64,000 nt of DNA, taken from NCBI RefSeq assembly GCF_000756305.1, contig NZ_JRFE01000007.1, positions 63,421-127,420 on the forward strand, given 5' to 3'. Made by a program: the position numbers and the translations under genes. The DNA comes from Myxosarcina sp. GI1 (lineage in GTDB: Bacteria; Cyanobacteriota; Cyanobacteriia; Cyanobacteriales; Xenococcaceae). This document shows, one piece after another, positions 57,406 to 64,000 of this stretch (its first letter is position 1; every line of letters starts with the position of its first letter). Under the pieces are notes generated by a model, which searched no databases, was not told the DNA's origin, and was given only the letters and a program-made list of their open reading frames with translations.

Positions 57406-58533
57406 GTGAGACAATCTTATCACCCGCTGCATTCACTAAAAGCAGGTAGCTGGTTTAAGTTAATTTGCGGAGCTAGCTACCAACATTTACCTGCGGTGCG
57501 CAACTTAGCTTTGGCTTATAGTCTGGCTGGTGCTGACTGCATAGATGTTGCTGCCGATAGTGCGGTAATTGCAGCAGCGCGAGAAGGAATAGCCACGGCA
57601 GTCAAATTATCTCAGGTTGTCAGGTCGCCTTTATTGATGGTTAGTGTTAATGACGGTGAAGATCCTCATTTTCGCAAAGCCCAGTTTGAGGCGGAACTAT
57701 GTCCTGGTGATTGCCCTCAACCCTGTGTAGCTATTTGCCCTGCTGAAGCTATCGTGTTTCAGTCAAAATATAAAGGAATAGTCGATCGCCTTTGTTATGG
57801 TTGCGGACGGTGTTTGCCTGTTTGTCCTTCTAACTTAATTACTACTCGCGAGCGTGTAACTACTATAGAGACAATCGTACCCTGGATTGAAGAAATGGCG
57901 ATCGAGGCGATCGAAATTCATACTCAGGTAGGTCATTATGATAACTTCGGGCGAGTTTGGCAACAAATAGTTCCTCAACTATCAAATCTCAAATTAATTG
58001 CTATTAGCTGTACCGACCATCCCCACGTACTCGAATATCTTCGTTCTCTGTATCGATTGATAAGTCCTTTACCAATTCCTTTGATTTGGCAAACCGACGG
58101 ACGTTCGATGAGTGGCGATATCGGCAAAGGAACCACCCATGCGGCGATCGCTTTTGCGCGTAAAATTTTGGCTACCGATTTGCCAGGATACGTTCAATTA
58201 GCTGGTGGAACTAACGATTACACCGTAACCAAATTAGAACGAGAAGGCATATTAAGCAGTACTCGACAAAATTCTGCTACTGCTTCAGGAACGCGCTTTA
58301 TTGCAGGAGTGGCGTATGGTAGCTATGCTCGTTCGTTATTATCGCCAACTTTAAATAAGTTAGATGTCAATTTTTATAATTTAGAAAATATTGCCAGTCA
58401 AACTATGAATTATTCAGTCAAATTAGAACAAAATTCGCAACTTTTAAACAAAGCGGTATTTTTAGCCAATAACTTAGTTTCGCAACTAAAAAATAAAGCC
58501 GAACCCAAACAACCGAATAAAGCTAGAGCTTAA
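57406..58533 (+). CDS. ldpA: LdpA circadian input iron-sulfur protein
   Basis: A 375-aa protein that in Synechococcus affects light-dependent period length of the circadian clock by sensing redox state. Two 4Fe-4S ferredoxin motifs are seen: CPGDCPQPCVAICP near residue 100 and CYGCGRCLPVCPSN near residue 130. The N-terminal SLAGADCIDVAADSAVIAAARE and C-terminal QLAGGTNDYTVTKL are family features. Start GTG at 57406 after AGGATGTAAGG. It heads a run of genes on the plus strand. Confidence 0.93.
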   Translation: MRQSYHPLHSLKAGSWFKLICGASYQHLPAVRNLALAYSLAGADCIDVAADSAVIAAAREGIATAVKLSQVVRSPLLMVSVNDGEDPHFRKAQFEAELCPGDCPQPCVAICPAEAIVFQSKYKGIVDRLCYGCGRCLPVCPSNLITTRERVTTIETIVPWIEEMAIEAIEIHTQVGHYDNFGRVWQQIVPQLSNLKLIAISCTDHPHVLEYLRSLYRLISPLPIPLIWQTDGRSMSGDIGKGTTHAAIAFARKILATDLPGYVQLAGGTNDYTVTKLEREGILSSTRQNSATASGTRFIAGVAYGSYARSLLSPTLNKLDVNFYNLENIASQTMNYSVKLEQNSQLLNKAVFLANNLVSQLKNKAEPKQPNKARA

Positions 58534-58626
58534 GCCAAATTTGGTTATATATTGCCACTGCGCTCTGGTAATAGAACTTTAGTTCGAGAATAAACCAGTA
58601 TAATTTTTTTAATTATCTTTACTTTA

Positions 58627-60378
58627 ATGCGATTGGAAAATTTATCCTCACAACGGATGCAAATAACCGATAATTTAGACAAACTTCTAACAATTTTTCC
58701 AGATTCTATTCGCACGAAAATTGAAAAACATCCTCACAAAGAAAGTTTAATTGAAGTGATTTTAGATCTGGGTAGACCTCCAGAAATTCGTTTTGCCAAT
58801 GATGTAGCTTACTTAAGGACAGAACCAGTATCTAAAGCAGAAATTCAACACTGTATTGACAGAGTTGGTATGTTTAGTGCCGACAATCGTGCGGGCATCG
58901 AACGAACTCTGCATCGCATCAGCGCGATCCGCAACCGTACGGGCGAAATTATTGGTTTGACCTGTCGTATCGGTCGCGCTATTTTTGGCACGATTGTAAT
59001 GATACGCGATTTAGTCGAGACTGGTCAATCGATTTTGCTTTTGGGTCGTCCAGGGGTTGGTAAAACCACGGCATTGAGAGAAATAGCTAGAGTGCTAGCC
59101 GACGACTTTAACAAAAGGGTAGTAATTATCGATACTTCCAACGAGATTGCTGGCGATGGCGATATACCCCATCCCGCGATCGGTCGCGCTCGTCGCATGC
59201 AGGTAGCCAGACCAGAACTTCAGCATCAGGTGATGATTGAAGCGGTAGAAAACCACATGCCAGAAGTAATTGTTATCGATGAAATTGGTACGGAATTAGA
59301 GGCAATGGCGGCAAGAACCATCGCCGAACGGGGAGTGCAGTTAGTCGGTACCGCACACGGTAATACTATCGAGAACTTAATTAAAAATCCTACCCTATCA
59401 GATCTGATTGGTGGTATCCAAGCCGTAACTTTAGGCGACGACGAAGCCAGACGCAGGCGATCGCAAAAAACCGTCTTGGAGCGCAAAGCACCGCCAACAT
59501 TTGCGATCGCAATCGAAATGCTAGCCAGACAGCAGTGGGTAGTTCATGAAGATGTAGCGGCGACAGTAGATTTATTTCTTAGAGGAGTCGAACCAGCCGC
59601 TCAAGTCAGAACGGTTGACGAAAATGGCGAAGTAACTATTACTGAAGAACAACCCCAACCATCTCAAAGTCCAGCTTTGACTTCCAAGCGCAGTACGGTG
59701 GTTACGCCACTACGACCTCAAGGTTTGCGTGCTTCGGGTAAAATGACTCCCGTTAAATCAGTTGCCACGCCACGCTCGGTCGATCCAGAATTTGAAACGA
59801 TGCTGGCAGCCTCTTGGCAGACCAGAGAGCCAGACGGTAGTAAAGTTCGTTCGCCAGGACCAAATGGCGAAGACTTGCCCGTATACGTCTATCCCTACGG
59901 TATCGGTCGCTCTCAGCTAGAGCAGGTAATTGAAGTTTTAGATTTACCCGTAGCATTAACTAAAGATTTAGACAATGCCGATGCGGTCATTGCCCTGCGA
60001 TCGCAGGTCAAACATCACTCAAAATTGAGACAGATGGCAAAACACAAGCACCTGCCGATCTATACGATCAAATCAAATACCATTCCCCAAATTACTCGCT
60101 CTTTACGGCAGTTATTAGACCTTGACGATCCCAATCTTCCCGAACCTACCGATCTGCGTTTGTTTACCCAGGCAGGAAGCGACGACGAAATTGAAGCACT
60201 AGAAGAAGCAAGATTGGCAGTAGAACAGATTGTAATTCCCAAAGGGCAGCCTGTAGAACTATTGCCGCGATCGGCAAAAGTCAGAAAAATGCAGCACGAA
60301 TTAATCGAACATTATCGCTTACATTCTAATAGTTTTGGTGAAGAACCCAATCGTAGATTGAGAATTTATCCAGCTTAG
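58627..60378 (+). CDS. ycf45: Ycf45-type AAA ATPase with R3H domain
   Basis: A 583-aa protein. The N-terminal part resembles the SpoIIIAA-like AAA ATPase: Walker A LLLGRPGVGKTTALREIAR near 137-155, IIDTSNEIAGDGD, and VIVIDEIGTELEAMAART near 213-232. The C-terminal tail ends in a region with HYRLHSNSFGEEPNRRLRIYP, the R3H nucleic-acid-binding signature. It is conserved in cyanobacteria and some plastids as Ycf45, of uncertain function. Lies between ldpA and guaB3 on the same strand. Confidence 0.9.
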   Translation: MRLENLSSQRMQITDNLDKLLTIFPDSIRTKIEKHPHKESLIEVILDLGRPPEIRFANDVAYLRTEPVSKAEIQHCIDRVGMFSADNRAGIERTLHRISAIRNRTGEIIGLTCRIGRAIFGTIVMIRDLVETGQSILLLGRPGVGKTTALREIARVLADDFNKRVVIIDTSNEIAGDGDIPHPAIGRARRMQVARPELQHQVMIEAVENHMPEVIVIDEIGTELEAMAARTIAERGVQLVGTAHGNTIENLIKNPTLSDLIGGIQAVTLGDDEARRRRSQKTVLERKAPPTFAIAIEMLARQQWVVHEDVAATVDLFLRGVEPAAQVRTVDENGEVTITEEQPQPSQSPALTSKRSTVVTPLRPQGLRASGKMTPVKSVATPRSVDPEFETMLAASWQTREPDGSKVRSPGPNGEDLPVYVYPYGIGRSQLEQVIEVLDLPVALTKDLDNADAVIALRSQVKHHSKLRQMAKHKHLPIYTIKSNTIPQITRSLRQLLDLDDPNLPEPTDLRLFTQAGSDDEIEALEEARLAVEQIVIPKGQPVELLPRSAKVRKMQHELIEHYRLHSNSFGEEPNRRLRIYPA

Positions 60379-60463
60379 AGTAGACTCAGAAAATTGTACT
60401 CGATCGCACGATATAAAATTTGGTAGCCTAGACAGATAGCTTTGGGAAGGGAGGCAAAAAAGC

Positions 60464-61627
60464 GTGGATATATCACTTGGTCGCGGAAAAAAGGCTCGTA
60501 GAGCCTATGGATTTGATGAAATTGCACTTTCTCCTGGAGTGCGTACTTTAGACCCTAGTTTGGCAGATACCACCTGGGAAATTGGCGGCGTTAAGCGAGA
60601 TATTCCCATTATTGCCAGTGCTATGGATAGCGTAGTCGATACTAAAATGGCAGTGCTGCTGTCAGAGCTAGGCTCAATGGGAGTTTTAAACCTTGAAGGT
60701 ATTCAAACCCGTTATGCCGATCCTCAACCAGTTCTCGATCGCATTGCTTCAGTTGGTAATGAAGAGTATGTTGGTTTGATGCAGGAACTGTATGCCAAAC
60801 CAATTCAACCAGAGCTAATCGAGCAGAGAATCAAAGAGATAAAACAACAGGGCGGTATTGCCGCAGTCAGTTTAACACCTGCGGGAGCGAGTAAATATGG
60901 TGAGGTAGTGGCTAAAGCTGGTGCCGATCTATTGTTCGTTCAAGCAACGGTAGTTTCTACGGCTCATCTCAGTCCTGAAAAAGTAGCTCCTTTGGATTTG
61001 GCTGAGTTTTGTGAAGCGATGCCGATTCCTGTAGTTCTGGGTAACTGCGTTACTTATGAAGTCGCGATGAATCTAATTAAGGCTGGTGCGGCAGCAATAC
61101 TTGTAGGTATCGGACCTGGTGCTGCCTGTACTTCTCGCGGTGTATTGGGAGTAGGAGTACCTCAAGCAACGGCAACGGCAGACTGTGCGGCTGCTAGAGA
61201 TGAATACCATGCCGAAACTGGTAAATACGTTCCAATAATTGCCGATGGCGGAATTATTACAGGAGGCGATATTTGTAAATGTTTGGCTTGTGGAGCAGAT
61301 GCGGTCATGATTGGGTCCCCCATTGCTCGCGCTGCCGAGGCTCCAGGAAATGACTATCATTGGGGTATGGCTACACCTAGCCCCGTATTGCCTCGCGGTA
61401 CTCGTATTAAAGTAGGAACGACAGGTACAATTGCCGAAATTTTAGTCGGTCCTGCCAAACTAGATGACGGTACTCATAATCTACTCGGTGCAATTAAAAC
61501 CAGTATGGGAACTTTAGGAGCCAAAAATCTCAAAGAAATGCAGCAGGTGGATGTAGTGATTGCGCCTTCTCTGCTGACTGAGGGTAAAGTTTATCAGAAA
61601 GCTCAACAGTTAGGCATGGGTAAATAA
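60464..61627 (+). CDS. guaB3: GuaB3-type IMP dehydrogenase
   Basis: A 387-aa IMP dehydrogenase without the CBS domain, of the GuaB3 group found in cyanobacteria and actinobacteria. The (beta/alpha)8 barrel shows IIASAMDSVVDTKMAVLL, the catalytic Cys in GIGPGAACTSRGVLG, and IADGGIITGGDICKCLACG. It oxidises IMP to XMP, so it feeds guaA in the same window. The start GTG (60464) has GGGAGG upstream at about 60448-60454. An intrinsic terminator follows. Confidence 0.92.
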   Translation: MDISLGRGKKARRAYGFDEIALSPGVRTLDPSLADTTWEIGGVKRDIPIIASAMDSVVDTKMAVLLSELGSMGVLNLEGIQTRYADPQPVLDRIASVGNEEYVGLMQELYAKPIQPELIEQRIKEIKQQGGIAAVSLTPAGASKYGEVVAKAGADLLFVQATVVSTAHLSPEKVAPLDLAEFCEAMPIPVVLGNCVTYEVAMNLIKAGAAAILVGIGPGAACTSRGVLGVGVPQATATADCAAARDEYHAETGKYVPIIADGGIITGGDICKCLACGADAVMIGSPIARAAEAPGNDYHWGMATPSPVLPRGTRIKVGTTGTIAEILVGPAKLDDGTHNLLGAIKTSMGTLGAKNLKEMQQVDVVIAPSLLTEGKVYQKAQQLGMGK

Positions 61628-61651
61628 ACAAAGATAAGATGTCAAAAGATA

Positions 61652-61679
61652 AAGGCGTTCTACAGAGCGTCTTTTTTTT
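61652..61679 (+). terminator. intrinsic terminator after guaB3
   Basis: A 9-bp stem, AAGGCGTTC (61652-61660) and GAGCGTCTT (61665-61673), with two wobble pairs and a TACA loop, followed by six T's. It lies 25 bp past the stop codon. Confidence 0.85.
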
Positions 61680-61716
61680 AGTTTTGTGAAATAACCGACC
61701 TATTACTTAATTTATT

Positions 61717-62715
61717 TTGAATCAAAAGCGCACGATAGAAACTTCAAACAATCGATCGGAGCGAGCTGCAAATTTTTTTCAAAAGCTAGAAGTAAAATTA
61801 CGGGCAAATCCGACTACAACCGCATTAATTTCTCTATCGGTAGCAACACTCGCTCTGTCTTTTGCAGCTATCTTTATTAAACTTAGTGAAGTTGAAATAG
61901 GTCCTAATGCCACTGTTTTTAACCGACTTTGGATTGCTACTATTACTTTATGGCTGTGGCGAGAATTAGCAACGATTCGACATTTATCAAAAGATAAAGT
62001 CACCGCGACATTTTCTCAAACCTATCGAGAAAGTGGTTTATTAATTTTAGTAGCAATAGTTTCTAGTGCCTCGGTAATCTGTTGGGCATGGTCGATAACT
62101 CAAACTAGTATTGCCAATTCAACAGTATTGCGTAACTTAACACCATTGTTTACTAATCTTGGCGGCTGGCTCCTCTTCAACCAGAGTTTTGAGCGAAAAT
62201 TTATAGTTGGCACGATTTTAGCAGTATTAGGAGCAATTGCTTTAAGCTGGGGTGATTGGCAGGCAGGACGAGATTATTTGATTGGTGATGGATTGGCCTT
62301 ACTGGCAGCGTTTTTTTATGCGATTAATCTGCTAGTTATTGGTAGCGTGCGAGATAAATTCGATACATCGAAAATTTTGCTGTGGCGTTGTGGTTTTGGA
62401 GCTTTGTTTACTCTACCGTTGGTTTTATTTACCGAAGAACATCTTTTTCCTTATACTTGGCAAGGCTGGTTAATTGTAATTGCTTTTGCGGTTGTTTGTC
62501 AGGTACTCGGACAAGGTTTATTAATTTATAGTCTCAAGCAATTTACTTCTAGTTTTGTGGCAATATTTTTACTATCAGAGCCAGTAATTACTGCTATATT
62601 CGCCTGGATTATTTTTGGCGAACGTTTGAGTTTGTTTAATGGAGTAATTTTTATATTAATTTTATTCGGTATTTATTTAGCTAAATCTAGTAGATCTTCA
62701 GAAAAAACTGTATAA
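61717..62715 (+). CDS. EamA/DMT-family transporter
   Basis: A 332-aa membrane protein with about ten hydrophobic helices in two EamA repeats (DMT superfamily). The first starts near ATTALISLSVATLALSFAAIF. The second covers GDGLALLAAFFYAINLLVIG to SEPVITAIFAWIIFGE. The family exports small metabolites or amino acids; the substrate is unknown. Start TTG at 61717, since no ATG offers a better N-terminus. Stand-alone after the guaB3 terminator. Confidence 0.85.
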   Translation: MNQKRTIETSNNRSERAANFFQKLEVKLRANPTTTALISLSVATLALSFAAIFIKLSEVEIGPNATVFNRLWIATITLWLWRELATIRHLSKDKVTATFSQTYRESGLLILVAIVSSASVICWAWSITQTSIANSTVLRNLTPLFTNLGGWLLFNQSFERKFIVGTILAVLGAIALSWGDWQAGRDYLIGDGLALLAAFFYAINLLVIGSVRDKFDTSKILLWRCGFGALFTLPLVLFTEEHLFPYTWQGWLIVIAFAVVCQVLGQGLLIYSLKQFTSSFVAIFLLSEPVITAIFAWIIFGERLSLFNGVIFILILFGIYLAKSSRSSEKTV

Positions 62716-62870
62716 AAAAAACTGAGATAAATTTAGAAATTGTAAATTTTACTGCTCTTTTTCCAGTCACAAATTATCTTTCATTATGTTTTCTGGATTC
62801 AAACTAATGCCATGAAAAGTTTTCGAGGCTAAAGTAGAAATCTTAAGCTGCAAGTTACTAATGGCAATCG

Positions 62871-64000
62871 ATGGAAACTCAAAAACTGTCCGAAACTCAG
62901 ATTTTTTTTCGGTTAGTAATGGACAATATACCACAGTCTATTTTTTGGAAAGACCGTAACTCTAATTATTTAGGTTGTAACCGAAATTTTGCTAGAAACG
63001 CGGGATTAGAAACACCAGAAGCAATCGTTGGCAAAAATGATTACGATTTACCCTGGACAAAGGAAGAATCTGATTGGTATCGAGAGTGCGATCGCCGAGT
63101 TATAGATAGCGATACGCCAGAATATCATATAGTTGAAACTCAGTTGAGAGCCGATGGCAAATTAACCTGGCTCGATACCAACAAAATTCCCCTGCACGAT
63201 GACGAAGGTAATGTAATCGGAATTTTAGGTACTTATGAAGACATTAGCGATCGCCAGGAGATTGAAGCTTCTTTAGAAATTCAATTACAAAAAGCCAAGC
63301 TATTCAATCAAATTACCCAGGCTATACGGAAAAGTCTCGATACGCAAAAGATTTTTCAAACGACAGTTACCAAAGTCAGACGTTTATTACAAGCCGATAG
63401 AGTAGCAATTTTACGCTTCGATCTAGATGCTGATTACTCAGAAGGAGAGTTTGTAGCCGAAAGCGTGCTGCCAGAATTTAAATCGGCATTAAAGGAAAAA
63501 ATACGCGATCGCTGCTTTGGCGAAAGATGTGTCATTAATTATCACAAAGGGAAAGTGTATACTTTTGCCGATGTTAAAGCCGAAAACTTAACTGATTGCT
63601 ACTATGAGATTTTATCTCACTTTCAAATCAAAGCTAATCTAGTCATTCCCCTGCTAGAAGGTAATAAATTATGGGGTTTATTGTGCATTCACCAGTGTTC
63701 CTGTCCCCGCCAGTGGCAAGCAGAAGAAATTCAGTTCGTCCAAAAAATTGCCACCCAATTAGGTATAGCTATCTACCAAGCACAACTATTAGAAAGAGAA
63801 AGGCTACAGCGCAGCTTATTAACCAAACAAAATAAATTACTAGCCAAACAAAATCAACAACTACAAGCAGAAATTAAAGTTCGCCAACAGGCAAAAAATT
63901 CTTTGGCAATTAAGTTAAAAGAAGCCAAATTATTAAACGAAATTACCCTGGCAATTCGTAACAGTCTCAATACTCAAAAGGTTTTTCAAACAGCAGTTAC
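62871..64000 (+). CDS. PAS/GAF sensor protein, runs off window end
   Basis: From ATG 62871 at least 376 codons are open to the end of the window. A PAS domain covers about residues 10-128 ([19 protein letters not shown]). It is followed by a GAF domain, about 145-305, ending [17 protein letters not shown]. The GAF domain has [20 protein letters not shown] near 239-258, with a Cys at about residue 243 in the position where cyanobacteriochrome GAF domains attach bilin (usually Cys-His). A coiled coil and the start of a second GAF ([19 protein letters not shown]) follow. Output domain outside window. Confidence 0.8.
   Translation, partial: METQKLSETQIFFRLVMDNIPQSIFWKDRNSNYLGCNRNFARNAGLETPEAIVGKNDYDLPWTKEESDWYRECDRRVIDSDTPEYHIVETQLRADGKLTWLDTNKIPLHDDEGNVIGILGTYEDISDRQEIEASLEIQLQKAKLFNQITQAIRKSLDTQKIFQTTVTKVRRLLQADRVAILRFDLDADYSEGEFVAESVLPEFKSALKEKIRDRCFGERCVINYHKGKVYTFADVKAENLTDCYYEILSHFQIKANLVIPLLEGNKLWGLLCIHQCSCPRQWQAEEIQFVQKIATQLGIAIYQAQLLERERLQRSLLTKQNKLLAKQNQQLQAEIKVRQQAKNSLAIKLKEAKLLNEITLAIRNSLNTQKVFQTAV

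Overview
The window reads as a cyanobacterial chromosome. The eight-base palindrome GCGATCGC (HIP1) is scattered through most of it, and there are typical cyanobacterial genes: ldpA, a Ycf45-type R3H ATPase, guaB3, a dnaJ/dnaK3-type pair, cobM and cbiD, moaA, lgt and a PAS/GAF sensor. A filamentous or baeocytous lineage is possible, but I cannot fix the genus from sequence alone.

Layout. About 0-25.5 kb is mostly core metabolism on both strands: the 3' part of a sulfotransferase, a fur-katG operon, rlmN, lgt, cobM, a small heat-shock protein, a YagE/RMD1-type membrane protein, ispD, a DUF2993 protein, guaA, cbiD, moaA, a beta-hydroxyacid dehydrogenase, a patatin-like hydrolase, a GIY-YIG protein, an FG-GAP/UnbV protein and a DUF2267 protein. 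About 25.7-45.7 kb is an accessory, defence-type island. It holds a packed four-gene cassette (PLD-helicase, 63-aa protein, DndD-like ATPase, 159-aa protein), dndC, an exported protein, dndD, a decayed Uma2 gene, ltrA, a second helicase of the Dnd restriction type, remnants of a large SNF2-type helicase, Tn554-like and IS4-like transposon debris, two exported proteins, DNA phosphorothioation-associated protein 4, and a small HTH regulator gene. Three copies of a striking inverted repeat, TTTGTGTCA-N12-TGACACAAA, lie near that regulator, and two decayed copies of the regulator itself sit beside them. About 45.8-64 kb returns to the core genome: sbcC, an ArsR-type metal sensor with a CDF-like transporter, trmH, dnaJ and dnaK with a long disordered tail, two terD genes, ldpA, ycf45, guaB3, an EamA transporter, and a PAS/GAF sensor that runs off the end of the window.

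How the parts fit. DndC and DndD are recognisable parts of the DNA phosphorothioation system, but no dndA, dndB, ordinary dndE or dndFGH is visible here. Two DEAH-type helicases, a second DndD-like ATPase and the 159-aa protein may stand in for the missing parts or form a separate linked defence module. HIP1 is absent from about 25,648 to 32,929 but present in dndD, so the island looks like a mosaic. The regulator array upstream of the phosphorothioation-associated gene suggests that at least part of the system is under a dedicated, self-regulated repressor or activator. The most promising undescribed items are the four-gene cassette and the operator/regulator array.
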